From Microvelia longipes (Eukaryota; Arthropoda; Insecta; Hemiptera; Veliidae): 64,000 nt of DNA. The stretch spans positions 31,952,435 to 32,016,434 of the forward strand of contig JACMZG010001913.1 of assembly GCA_018340805.1 (NCBI GenBank). Direction: 5' to 3'. The notes beneath the pieces were generated by a model that was given only the letters and a program-made list of their open reading frames with translations, was not told the DNA's origin and searched no databases. Of the stretch, positions 32,043 through 43,900 are shown in pieces. Each line of letters begins with the position of its first letter. Within the stretch, counting starts at the first letter, position 1. The translations under genes were made by a program, and so were the position numbers.

Positions 32043-32670
32043 TACTTTTTTTACTTTTCCTCATTAATACGGTAGGTTTTTATCATGAAATGATAAAAAA
32101 TCTGAAACTGGGATGTCATCAAAAATATCCGTTTCAGGCGTTTTTAAGGTCTCCTGAATGATTTTTACAAAGTTGAAAAAGGCAGCAGAAAAATATTGCG
32201 ATTAACTTAAGATTTTGCAGGAATGTAGCCATGTATAAGACTAACATATGTCAAGTTTCATTTCATTTGCAGGCATTAGTTTAATTTTTTCAAATGACAT
32301 GCGTATGTTTTAAAAAAAATGAAATAATAATTCAATTGATTTGAAATTTGTTACGAGTTTGTACTTGTACCTAATATATATGTATTCCAAGTTTAATTTC
32401 AATACGACTAGTAAATCCATGAGTTTTGTTGGATCATAAAAGTTAAGCAGCGTCGTGTGTGGTTAGTGCCTAGATGGGTGACCACTGGGAATGAAATGGT
32501 TGTATATACTATCTAGGGACGAGCAAAGCGAGTTGGAAGATGTGTTGCAATATAAATTTAATGAGTTGTATATTCTGAGGATAAGCGAAACGAGTCTGAA
32601 TTAGGGAGGATGAGTGTAGGGAATCTGATGTGATGAGGAAAAGGTCTGAGGTACCCCATTACCAGATTTA
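32043..32670 (+). repeat. DR1 dispersed repeat, copy with best 5S-like segment
   Basis: Leader TTTCCTCATTAATACGGTAG, then TCTGAAACTGGGATGTCATC, then ATGTATAAGACTAACATATG and CAAGTTTCATTTCATT, the 5S-like segment (32431-32496), and the distal block with GAGCAAAGCGAGT, GATAAGCGAAACGAGTC and GTCTGAGGTACCCCAT. Shorter than the other full copies (about 630 bp) because a stretch after the leader is missing. Confidence 0.8.
32431..32496 (+). repeat. 5S-rRNA-like internal promoter segment in DR1 (copy 3, best preserved)
   Basis: GGATCATAAAAGTTAAGCAG, CGTCGTGTGTGGTTAGTGCC and TAGATGGGTGACCACTGGGA align in order with insect 5S rRNA positions ~40-93 (GATCACCGAAATTAAGCAGC, GTCGGGCGCGGTTAGTACTT, AGATGGGGGACCGCTTGGGA). 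Box A, intermediate element and box C are all recognisable. The 5' 40 bases of 5S and its 3' end are absent, so this is a promoter-bearing fragment, not a 5S gene. Confidence 0.85.
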
Positions 32671-35054
32671 TTTGTTATTGGTACTTTCACTTTTTTTTTT
32701 TTCATTATAACCCTGACAATTGTAAATTGAAGTTATATATAAGAAAGCCTTCAGCCTACCATTTATAGATTATAATTTTCCTTAACTAAATTATTATAAC
32801 AATAATTTCACGGAATTAAATAATGTTTCACATAAGCTCAAATATTAATGTACGAAAACAAGGCAAAAAGTATAACTTACCTCTAATCAGTGTTGCCGAT
32901 AAAATTATAAACAAAATGGTAAATCCTAGAAATCGCATGTACAGTTGTTTCAATTTTAGTATTTCATTTTTTTCAATCTGTTCTTTAACTAAGTAGAAAT
33001 ATCTCAAAATGACTTAGACAGTGAACTAAGTCACTTTGAGATTTAACTAAAGGACAAATTGAATTAATCTAGAAGCTGAGTACTTATGCTTATCCGTGTC
33101 AACAAATGGTTAAAAATAAATAAAATGGAATGAATAAATTTTTATTTTAAGACTTTTAATTCATAATAAAATCATATTCTCAGTTAGTTTACTTTTATGG
33201 TTATTTTATTTGTAGATTATTTTTTTAGTCTTACTTATGCCAGATGTTCTTTATCTGTAGCAGTAATTTTATTGCCAAGAAAATTAATGAGGACCTGGCA
33301 ATAAACAGTACCTTACTTACTTGTCCTCTATTTTCATGAAAAAATTTAATTTTTTTTAAGTGATTATTATCTTAAAGTTTGTTCTAAGTTGAATTTAAAT
33401 TAGTATTTTAAAATTAAAAAATATAAAGTGTTACTAGAAGAGTTATTTAAGAGTTTTAGATTTATAAAAAACTAAATAAAAATCTGCAGCTTATTAGAAG
33501 ATTAGTATACTTTTTTATTCATATTACTAAATTTGATATATTTATAAAAAACGTTTTAATATTCCTTTCAAATTAACTTTATTTTTAATAATACGTATGA
33601 TGTACACGAATATTTGTGATTAAATGAGTATTATTTTATAATTAATATTTTTATCTGTTCAACAGTTAAAAATATTAAATATACAAAAGTAGAGGTTTGC
33701 ACTTTTGTATATTTTAAGTAACATTTTTGTACTTTTGTCTTTCCTGAAGATGATCCAAATGGATTGAAATATATTTATCCTGTTTAATAAACATATTGTG
33801 GAATTGAAATTCTTATCCTAATAGTAATTTTTGGAATTCTTTTAAAAAAACATTTCTCTCTTAAGATGTTTAAGAGAACAATACAAGAAGTTAGTCACCA
33901 CTTGAGGATTTCCATGGCACAAATAGATTGAGCATTGCAGATCAGTGGCAACTCATGAAAGTAATAACTATCAGTAGTTAAGAACTGTCAGAGGAACTGG
34001 ATTAGAGGTTTTAGAAATAAAAATGAAGTTTAAAAATTGTATTTCTAAAACCTCTAATCCCTTCTTTATGACAAAAATGTGTTAGTATTGTTTCTTAATC
34101 AGCAGACAACTCCTCGTAGAGAAACTGATAGAATCTATACCTCTGTTTCAAGAGCTGTGGATCCATACCTCTATATCATTGACTTACGAATCAGTTGAAG
34201 CCTAAGTATCAAGAATAAACCAATATTCTCTTAGAATAGTGAGAGCTTGATGTAATTATTCTTATTGTCCATTTTTCCCAAATGTAGCTATTAATTATGA
34301 GGCAAATATAGGTTATGCTAATCTTGCATTTGTTAAACTGGGTAAAATGAGTTAACTATGTTATTTTTGTAAGGCTTTAGAATGGGATGATGAGTTTCCT
34401 GGTTTATGTTTTTCCTGCGGAAAAGTTTCTCTCCCGTAGCACCTCTTTAGTCATTATAACCTTTATTTCCCGATAATAACAACACGTCTGTTTATTTTCT
34501 TCAACATTTTTAAAAGCTACTACTATTTTCAGATGACCTCTTTTGGTGCTGTCCAAAAAATTGCAATGCCTGGTTTTTCTCTTACATTTAACATAATTAT
34601 AATTCATTAAAGTATAATATTAAATCATTTAATCAGGAAAGTATTAAATGATCCTATGTCATACTTACCAGAAGATTGGTTCTATTTGATTTTGATTGAA
34701 AACGAGCTACTAAAGTTTTACAAATATGTTTCCTTGGAGACGAATAAAAACATTCTAGGAAAAATACTTAATATGTATCCAGTGGATCGCATTGTAAATT
34801 ACTGAAAACCCTTTTGGGTTACCCTTGTCTTGCTTACTAAAACAATTTTTAGAGGGAAAACTTCACTCAAAACTCACTAGAAATTATATAAAAGTAACCA
34901 AATCAGTACATCATATGATTTGATTGATCAGCAACACATGATTAATCAAAACTTACTTTTAATTTCTAAAACCTCTAATCCCTTCTTTATGACAAAAATG
35001 TGTTATATCAGAAACAAATTATGATAAATGAAAAATTTTGCCCACATATGGGAC
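32671..35054. other. non-coding interval with short hairpins
   Basis: No gene. Hairpins include 33008-33050 (ATCTCAAAATGACTTAG / CTAAGTCACTTTGAGAT) and 34002-34062 (GATTAGAGGTTTTAGAAAT and its complement). The right arm of the latter plus CCCTTCTTTATGACAAAA is repeated at 34960-35008. Confidence 0.6.
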
Positions 35055-35755
35055 ATGTGGGCATCCTTTGTCAAATATATGATTTAGCAAGGAAAAATAA
35101 TAATCACTAAACATTACTTTGCCAAATATATGATTTAGCAAGGAAAAATATTAATCACTACAGTCTATCGTTTAGTTTAAAAAACCCCAAGGTCATAAGT
35201 ATTTTGGGGATTGACCAATCAGAGAAGCTGCTGCCAACCTCTCACTTAAAAAGAAAAAAATCCCTACCTCAATAACCGCTGTAGGGAAAAAAACCTTTTC
35301 CCCGGCAATCGTTCACTTTGTTTGTGGTTCTTCTTTTGATTACATCTTTTTGAAAAATACTTTCAATTAATCTTAAAAATGATATTTTAAAATAAAACTA
35401 CACAAAAGAAATGTAAAAAAAAACATCGCCAAGAAAATACGGGTAAAGTAACCTGATTTGTTTACATAGTTTTTTCCCGCTCCCTTCTTGCAGGGATTTT
35501 TTTCTTAAGAATCAGTGGTGTCTAAACTGACCTGTCAAGATTTTTAAACTAAACGATAGACTGTAAACATTCCTTTGTCAAATATATGATTTAGCAAGGG
35601 AAAATAATAATCACTAAATATTCCTTTGTCAAATATATGATTTAGCAAGGAAAAACAATAATCACTAAATATTCCTTTGTCAAATATATGATTTAGCAAG
35701 GAAAAATAATAATCACTAAACATTTTTTTGTCAAATAATATCATTAAAACAGCAT
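35055..35755. repeat. 51-bp minisatellite, ~6 units, split by a MITE
   Basis: Unit TTTGTCAAATATATGATTTA then GCAAGGAAAAATAATAATCA then CTAAACATTCC, two units before 35160 and about four after 35564. Because 51 is a multiple of three, an artefactual 17-residue repeat frame arises on the minus strand (35544-35744). Confidence 0.93.
35161..35563. mobile_element. Tc1/mariner-like MITE, copy 2 (403 bp)
   Basis: TIRs CAGTCTATCGTTTAGTTTAA and its exact complement, flanked by TA at 35159-35160 and 35564-35565. Inserted in a 51-bp minisatellite unit whose intact neighbours read AATCACTAAACATT, giving the empty site. The interior matches 11695-12149 in the opposite orientation. No ORF. Confidence 0.92.
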
Positions 35756-36441
35756 AACTACAACTCTATGATTTAGAGTTAGAAAACCTAGAAAAAAATA
35801 AATTTTTTCTTATGTTTGACAGTGGTATACAATGTACAGATTTTGTTACTTTTATATAATTTCTAGTGAAGTTGTCCCTTTGAAGCAAACCAAAGGATTT
35901 ACAGTAATTAATCTATGGGATACAGTAGTCAGTATTTTACAACAATCTGATATGTGTTGACATTATTTTGTAATTACAAAAATATTACAAAAGTGTTTGT
36001 AATATTAAAAATATTCAATTAATGTGACTTATTTAAAGCTTAGTTAGTGTTTATGTTAGCTTAGCTAGTTTATGTTATTTTTAGCTTAGTTAGTGTGTTT
36101 ATGTGAGTTATTAGTGACTTAGTTAAAGCTATAGCTTAAATAGGCAAGTCTAGGTCAATAAAAATGGTCTGTTGGGTTCAGCATTGGTAGAGAGGGGCCG
36201 TACCTCTTGTGTTACCCTGGTTAGCCTAGTCCCAGACAGATAGAAAAAATGGCTCCCCAATGGTATAGGTAGTCTTCTAATGGTCATAGGAATTCTAATA
36301 CAATTGGGGCCGGTTCCAGCTCAATCAGATCAGCATAAGTGGCTGTCGTCATTGGTAAATAACTTAATTATGACCTCATTGCCAATGAGTGAAAAGAATG
36401 TTTCTTTTTGTACACAGTGAGTTAAGATAATTGGTCAACAC
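35756..36441. other. non-coding interval
   Basis: No gene. TTAGCTTAGTTAGTGT-type imperfect repeats lie at 36030-36125. A GC-richer block at 36165-36360 has no recognisable similarity. Confidence 0.5.
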
Positions 36442-36628
<187 letters not shown>

Positions 36629-36875
36629 AAACGTCTAATATTTGTAGACGTCTAGAGGCACCTGTAAGGCAAGATGATAAAAATTTGCTAGATAAATTGT
36701 GGAATGCCATGTGGCAATTAATACTAAAATAGAAACAGCGGGCTTGAGAGGTGAGGTGATCTAAAATCGCTAAATGTAAAGCAAAATGCCATGTAACAAC
36801 ATATTATAATTAAACAACAACAAAGAGGCCGCGAAGTGGCATCAGGGAAGCCCCAGAGATGTAAAAAGGCTCGAG

Positions 36876-37030
36876 TCGCTGACACTGTGTAGCGGCCACG
36901 GGCCGAAGTTCCTTGAGTTAGGATTTCCATGTTCGAATCCTGGTACCAGCGATAAATATTTATCGTTATTTTTACGCAATATAAGTTTATAACTACAAAA
37001 TTATTCTGACGCGGGCAAACTACTAATAAT
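36876..37030 (+). mobile_element. tRNA-derived SINE, copy 1
   Basis: A 77-base head (36876-36952) starts TCGCTGACA and ends TACCAGCGA, giving a 6-bp acceptor-like stem; the box-B/T-loop ATGTTCGAATCCTGG is strong. The anticodon arm is degenerate, so this is not a working tRNA. The tail ATATAAGTTTATAACTACAA..AATTATT..GACGCGG is shared with copy 2 (37612-37710). Confidence 0.7.
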
Positions 37031-37611
37031 AAGTGTGCTAGCCGGGCGAATTTTCTTAGTAATCCATTTCTTGCAAGATTTCAGTTTATGCTTTATAATG
37101 TGAGCAGTACCAATATTATTTGTGTTACTTATTTTTTAAAGGAAATTCGCTAAAATATTTTATTCAATAGCATAAACTGAGCTTTAAACGAGTGCCAATA
37201 CCGCATAACAGTAGTATTACATGTATCAACAATGGATTCTTGTAAACACGTTATATTTTAAAAGGATAAATATTTTTAAAATCAAAGTTGGTAAAGAATC
37301 GTAGGGAGAACACGAACCCTATTGAAAACTAAGTTGTTGTGATGCCATTGTAACCCTATTGTTCAGATAGAAAACGTTTTTAAAATACGGAAAAATAATG
37401 AATTTAAAATTTCCCGCTGGGGAAAAGTCGAATTATGTTTTTAGGGAGCTATAAGCTAAACGACCACTACAAGTGATCGAAAGTCGAATAACGTGTTAAA
37501 TAACCGAAAAACCTAAATTGCGGACCTATAACTGATGAGTAGGGTGTGCTTTTCGATATTTTTGGAGTGCTGAATCGAATAAAACCGGTCTGAAGTTGAT
37601 ACTACCTTTCA

Positions 37612-37740
37612 ACCCCAGGGTTTCCAGATTCGAATCTTGGTACTGACGATAATTTTTTATTTGAATAATCACACAATATAAGTTTATAACTACAAAATTA
37701 TTTTGGCGCGGAGGTTTATAAGCCAGGCAATTTTTTTTTA
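37612..37740 (+). mobile_element. tRNA-derived SINE, copy 2 (partial)
   Basis: AGGGTTTCCAGATTCGAATC then TTGGTACTGACGATAA, then the same ATATAAGTTTATAACTAC tail and GGCGCGG as copy 1 about 700 bp upstream. The 5' half of the head is not recognisable. Confidence 0.65.
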
Positions 37741-38602
37741 GGAGTGTGCTTTTTAGCTTAACAATCCATTTAGTGACAAGTTACTAGTGCTATGGTTGTA
37801 GGTGTTTTTAAAATTTCCTAGGTTTTCTAACTCTAAACCATAGAGTTGTAGTTATGCTGTTTAATGATACGGTCAGAACGTCGTATATTTTATTGTCTAG
37901 CTGATTACGTAAGTGCGTAATCTTACGTTAGTTCTGTCAAAGCTAGCATGAATAATAGCTTATGATGTCTCTTCCTGCAGTTAATACACAGGGGTTGAGG
38001 TTAGACAAGACTCTACACGCCCAGTAAGAAACGACAATTAAGAACAGTCATAATGAGATAAATGATTGAATATTATGATTACTTCGTTATTTAAAATATA
38101 AACCAACAATAGAAGAAACCAGATTACAACAAAAATAAATTGAGTTGAACAAAACCTAAAGTCCCCTCTCCATTTAATTTTGATTTATTTGATACAACGT
38201 GATTGCTACTGAAATAAATCTTGGCTGTTAAATACTGAAATTATGTATGTATTAGCCGTCTTTTCTAGAGATTCTAGATAATACCGATTTGCAGATTGTT
38301 AGGGAAGAGGGAAACCACTTGTGCAGACCCTAGTAAGTGCCTAAGTTGTTAACTCCAATACAATTAGTACAGCATGTACCGCTGAAACAAGTGAAATAGA
38401 GGTCATCTGTTCTGTGTGCCTTTAGTGAACGAATTCCATGTTATATTATTATTATTTTATTAAAAAATAACTAATCCTGATGAAATTTGGTTTGAATTTA
38501 CTCATTAGGGCATCAAAAAAATTACATTGTTTCATTTTATTACCTGGATAGTTTTCATCGGATTACCTGTTATAAAGAGCATTAATTTGTGGGGTAAGGA
38601 TA
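37741..38602. other. non-coding interval
   Basis: No gene. A short palindrome GATTACGTAAGTGCGTAATC is at 37902-37921. Confidence 0.5.
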
Positions 38603-39031
38603 CAGACCAAGACCCCAGGGGTGTTTTGCTAATAAAAAGTGTAATGGCTGGAACCGGTCTCAATTTTTCGTAAATACCTTCCTAAACAAGGATCTGCAAT
38701 TCTGCCGACTCGTATCGGATGGGTGTCCCAGGCAGAACGCACTTTACATGTCAAATTTACCACCGAAGTTAATAAAACGTGTAATGGCTGGAAACGGGTT
38801 TAATTTTTCGTAAATACCTTCCTGAACAAGGATCTGCAATTCTGCCGACTCGTATTGGATGGGTGTCCCAGGCAGAACCTTTGACCCCTAAAGTGTGTTC
38901 TGCCTGGGATACCCATCCGATACGAGTCTGCAGAATTGGAGATCCTTGTTCAGGAAGGTATTTACGAAAAATTGAGACCGGTTCTAGCCATTACACTTTT
39001 TATTAACAAAACACCCCTGGGCTTTTGGTCT
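38603..39031. mobile_element. foldback/MITE with tandemly duplicated left arm
   Basis: The left arm (38603-38737; AGACCAAGACCCCAGGGGTG..) is the inverse of the right arm (38898-39031; ..CACCCCTGGGCTTTTGGTCT). A second left-type arm copy (38773-38878) follows after 35 bp, lacking the outermost ~30 bp. All three share ACCTTCCT..AACAAGGATCTGCAA and GATGGGTGTCCCAGGCAGAA or its complement. No ORF. Confidence 0.85.
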
Positions 39032-40103
39032 AATAGGTTTAAAGCAATCTCAGGAGTTCCGAGATGCTCTGTTCCTAAAATAAATGGTTATTTATTTTAG
39101 TTACCAAAATACTTTCAAACATATACTTTCGTTATTTCATGAAAAACCACTTAATTAATCAAAATAATATGTTTTGTTAAACTATGACCTGTTATTTCAA
39201 AATTTAACATTCGACAACAGCCTTCTTCAGAAGTTGAGAAGGAACTCGTACATACTAGGGTCAGCGGGAAAAATGGACATAAGTCAAATTTTTTTATAGG
39301 ATTTAAGAATTTTTTAAACCTTACTTAACCAAACTTAAAAACCGCTTAAGTCAAATCTATCGTTAAATAAGGTAAACGAGTAGAAATACATTATGAATAA
39401 ATCCAAATTTTCATCAATTTGATAAAATAATAATTAATGGTTATAATAATGACTAATGTGCTTTTTTCCGCCGACCCTAGATAAATGTGTGCGCAAAGTT
39501 TTGAAAACATATTTTATCGTGATCAGAAACCTCCGAAACAGATATTGGTGACACTCCTGGGTTGAACTTCACTATTCGATCGGAGTAACTACCTCGTTAG
39601 TGATTTTTTCTAAAGGAAATTCAATATGAATAGCTAATTCATGACACTTCTTCAACTAGGTATAGCTCGTCTTAGAAGTGTCCTTAGATTATAATTATAT
39701 AATACAATCGCACTTTTCTGTTTTATTAGGCAGTCAAATAGGTTCTTTACTGTCGCTCTCAAAGAAAACTATTATTGGTAGTGATATCTATAGAGAGAAT
39801 TCATTTCGCCATTCTTTACTTTTCTAAAGTTTAGGTGGCCTGAATAAAGCGCTTTCGATTCAGATTGTAATACAACCTTCCTCAAAAGGTTATCTTTCAG
39901 GTTTTGATTAAACTGTTTAGAATGAGTTAAAATTAGAGTTAGTTCAGTTATGGTTAGATTAGTGAATGAGTAGTTAACGCCCGGCCTCTTTGGCGAGTCC
40001 TCAGGTACAGGTGATGGAACCCCTTCCTTTGAACGAGTATCAGGTTCCTCTCTAGTTAGTGTATTTTCTCTATCAGTCTTTTCTCTACGTTCGTACCGAC
40101 GAG
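39032..40103. other. non-coding interval upstream of the candidate exon
   Basis: No feature recognised. The open minus-strand frame 39772-40248 lacks any domain and overlaps the better plus-strand exon candidate. The 39980-40100 stretch is GC-richer and could be the 5' UTR of that exon. Confidence 0.45.
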
Positions 40104-40254
40104 ATGCCGCCCGGACGTAGTTCCGAATCACGTCATTACGTAGATCCGTGGGACGTCGAAAATTACGTTTATTTGAGAACTGCTCTGTCTCCACCAAAAC
40201 AACGAAGAAGAAGCGTCGCTTTTCATTCCGCTGTAAAATATGCCTCATATCCAG
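40104..40254 (+). CDS. possible first coding exon of an unrecognised gene
   Basis: ATG at 40104 opens 50 codons that end at CCAG|GTATATTC, a good splice donor in phase 1. The peptide has a non-repetitive composition (MPPGRSSESRHYVDPWDVEN, then YVYLRTALSPPKQRRRSVAF) unlike the low-complexity frames around it, and the GC content rises locally. No downstream exon was found in the window, perhaps because the intron is long; it starts with a microsatellite. I cannot assign a family. An overlapping minus-strand frame (39772-40248) is the alternative. Confidence 0.4.
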
Positions 40255-40310
40255 GTATATTCAAAAAATGCTCTTTAAAATGTATTTTATGCAATTGTTA
40301 GTTAAAATTA

Positions 40311-40452
<142 letters not shown>

Positions 40453-40554
40453 AAAGTGTTACATTTGTGCCGAATTTCAACTCAATGGGACCATTTTTCA
40501 ATTTTTTAGAAAAAGGATACTTATTATTTGATAACAATTGAACTAATGATAATA

Positions 40555-40900
40555 ATAATGAAACTTGGCACATTTTTTGGTATAATATGTAACTACATGC
40601 GTGCTAAATTTTAAAATCGATCGATACATTTTTGTCATTATTGCTAGTTAATGACTTTACTGGCAATAATGAAAATATATTTTCCTTATATCATAACCAG
40701 GTCTAAAGACTGATTTTTGTACTATGTTTCAACAACCTTTGTACAATTTTTTTAATGTTTACAGACTGCTTAGTAAAAACTACTCAGGAGGTCTTAAAAC
40801 CGCATAAAACGGATAATTCAGATGGTATCCTAGTGTCGCATTTTTTTGTGCAAACGCAATATTTTTCCTATATATTTACGGTATAAATGAAGAAAAGTAT
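40555..40900 (-). repeat. DR1 fragment (leader half), minus strand
   Basis: In reverse it begins CTTCATTTATACCGTAAATA and continues through TTGCACAAAAAAATGCGACAC, GGATACCATCTGAATTATCC and GGTTTTAAGACCTCCTGAGT. The 5S-like part is absent. Confidence 0.65.
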
Positions 40901-43900
40901 AAACGAAAAAATATTAACATACATTAATAAAGATCATTATAAATCAAGAATAGAATAAAAGTCTCGTAATGTATGCTTTGTTGTTATAGACACTGATGAT
41001 GGCTAGAGTCCATTATCTGTAAACTTGTCATGTACCCTATATTATATGCAGTGTTATTTTATGTTGGCCAACCCTCTCGAATTTCCAGATACTGTAAAGC
41101 CAACCAGTTCTTACTTTATTTATATTTAATTATTTTACGTAGATTATTTTTAAGCATTATGTTATATGAGGTTGGTTATTTTTAATGTCAGTTTTGGAAA
41201 GCTGTTTGTTGAAAAAGCGATTACTTTTCAGCGGTTTAATCGGCTCAGAAACATCCGCTATTAAAGTAAAGATGTGCGAAAACAACACATTAAACCTGTT
41301 TAAGCTTAACTACTATTTGATGACCAACGGCATTTAGCGGACTTACTACACAGTGTAATACAGGTTCTTGCTGTATATTTCGCACTGTAGTCCTTTCAAG
41401 AATTTCTTTTCTTTTTACTATTCTTCTTATTCTTTTATTATTTTTATTTCTTTTCTTTTTACTAGTACTAATGTATATACTACTAGCAAAAATGTATAAT
41501 AATGTATATTCTACTAGTACTAATGTATAATAGAATAGCATTAGTATATAGAGATGGTAGTACTTATCTCTTACTTAATAGTTAAACCAGTACTAAGAGG
41601 ACTTAAGTTAGACAATAAAAGATGACGCTTTAGGGAACGTTTCTGACCTCCATGAACATTTATGAAATAGAGAAATAAGAGCAAATTTACCTTTTCAATG
41701 GTATAGCCAAAAAAACAAGGTCCGCGCGACTCCCTATGGCCGCTTCGGGGCCACATGGTCATTGTCCTATTCTGTTCGTCTATTACTATATAACTGGCAT
41801 ACTGTCACGATATAAGCGAATTTTCAAATGTATGTATCAAAAACGTGTTTGTTTACATTATGTTATAAATGTCAATCAATAACATCGGAACTAATAATGA
41901 TAATAAAATGTAATTTCGTATTTTTGTTAGCCATACATAGTAGTATATGTTAAAAAAATTTCAGCCCGATGCAAATACTTTTTAAAGATCTGCAGTTCGT
42001 ACCAAGCATTTCGTTTTTGACAAATATTTTGTTATGGATTCTTCTTAATTTATTTGATATTCTCTGCGGGGTCAATTTGTTACTTTAATCCATAGAGATA
42101 TTATTGCTAGAATAGCTCTATCAGTTTAATTTTGAAACATAAACCTCCACAATTTTTATTACATAATCAATTTAACAGTACAAATATTATAACTTATTTA
42201 CCAAAAAAAACCAAAACAATCGGGTACAGGGAACCTCTTCACCTTACGGGATTCTCTTCAAAATCTTATCTCTTCGCTCGTCCTCAAAATATAAACAAGA
42301 AGCCTTCAACCTCTTTGGCCAAATAATTGTTGTGCTTTATAAGTGGCATACTGCCACGATATAAGCGAATTTTCTAAGTACTACTTGCTACATCTCTATA
42401 GTACTTGCTTGCAAAACCTAATTTTATTTTTAATTGATTCTTATCATTGTTTCATTAGCGCGCCCCTGAGTCTTGGAGTCGTTTAATCCCAAAAAGAGCC
42501 ATTAGCTTTTTCTTATAGGTTTTAGCTTAAAAATTTTTGTCTTAAAAAAAGAATATACATAATCTAATCTTTTATCAATTTTAGATAAGAAATGATTTCA
42601 TTAGCACAGATTACTATGACTAATGACTAAGTATAAGTAGATCAAGTCTAACGAAGCTCAGTGTAAACTTTCCCAGAGTCCAGAAACAGTTAAGCGTGAT
42701 CTCGTTCACACACCTCGCTCATCTGCACTTATCTGCTCCATTCATTACTTCACTCTCTTATCTTACACTATCGTATTCTAGACTGCATTCTTACCTTTCA
42801 ATATTTTTTTATATTTATTAATGCACTAAAGTTTATATGAGAATGGCTGGTTGAGAAAAACTTATATAATAATAATAATAATAATTTCTTTATTTTCACC
42901 AAAAAATTATATACAATAATATTTTTACAAAAACATATTTTTCTTTTATATTAATAAAAAAAATATAACTTTAAATTTAATTGTTTTTAACTGTTTTTAA
43001 TTTGGTGAGAGCCCTCAGTAGATGTAAAGCTCATCTAGAGCGAGGGCTCTGCCTCGAGTTTCTTCTCCATATCTTATATTTATATTTTTATAGAATTTTA
43101 TTTTTGTCCTTTTCCTTATTATTACATTATTTATCTATATATCTATATATAAATAAATTCAAGTGGTTATCAGGTTATTCTTCGAGTCAAGTAGTTAGTT
43201 AGTCTTGTGAGTTAAGATATTGGTCCAGTAAGTAGGTTTTGATTTCTATTTTAAATGAGTTAATATTTTCAATAGTTTGTAGAGAGTTAGGTAGTTGGTT
43301 GTAGTAAAGTGGTCCTAGGTATATTAATATACTTGTCCAATTGACGCCAATTTTATAGCGGATTTTGATCGAAAAAGGTTATGAGGTTCATCAGACGTCG
43401 GAAACTGGTGAGAGTGAAGGAGAGATTTCGTTTGACCACCTAATCCTAAAAATATATGTTTCAAAATTATATATTTATACGTCAATTTTGTTAAATCTTG
43501 GTACTAGTGTTTACCTTTGTGTAATAAATATGTTGTAATGTAATACGATCGCTGGAAATAAAACGGATATTTTTACTTTCTGAGGATGAGCGAAAAAACT
43601 AATTTGGTGAGAAAAAGTTCTAATTTTTTCAAAGGGTAATTTTAAAGAGTTTCAAATCCTATCAGGACAGAAGCCTGATAGGAACAGGCAGGCTTCATAA
43701 TTTATTGTGAGAAATACTATTTAAAAGGTTTTATATGAATATAATATAAATGCTTAATGATAATGCGTTTTTAACAACTGAGATCTAAAGAAGTATTGCT
43801 AAATAGGAAAAAAGAAAAACGTCAACATCTTGTATAAAAGACAAAGCAAAGGATATTTCACTAATATTTTTCAACATTGTGCAAACAGAACCCGGATTCG

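Noticed and set aside
32431..32496. A functional 5S rRNA gene
   Set aside because: Only the central ~55 bases of 5S are present; both gene ends and the terminator T run are missing and the match is embedded in a dispersed repeat.
35544..35744. 66-codon minus-strand frame with 17-residue repeats
   Set aside because: Direct translation of the 51-bp minisatellite; no independent support.
36876..36952. A functional tRNA gene
   Set aside because: Acceptor and T arms are partly formed, but the anticodon arm is degenerate and the sequence continues into a repeat tail shared with another copy.
39772..40248. 158-codon minus-strand open frame
   Set aside because: No domain or clear splice context. 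It overlaps the plus-strand exon candidate, which has an ATG and a donor. Kept only as an alternative.
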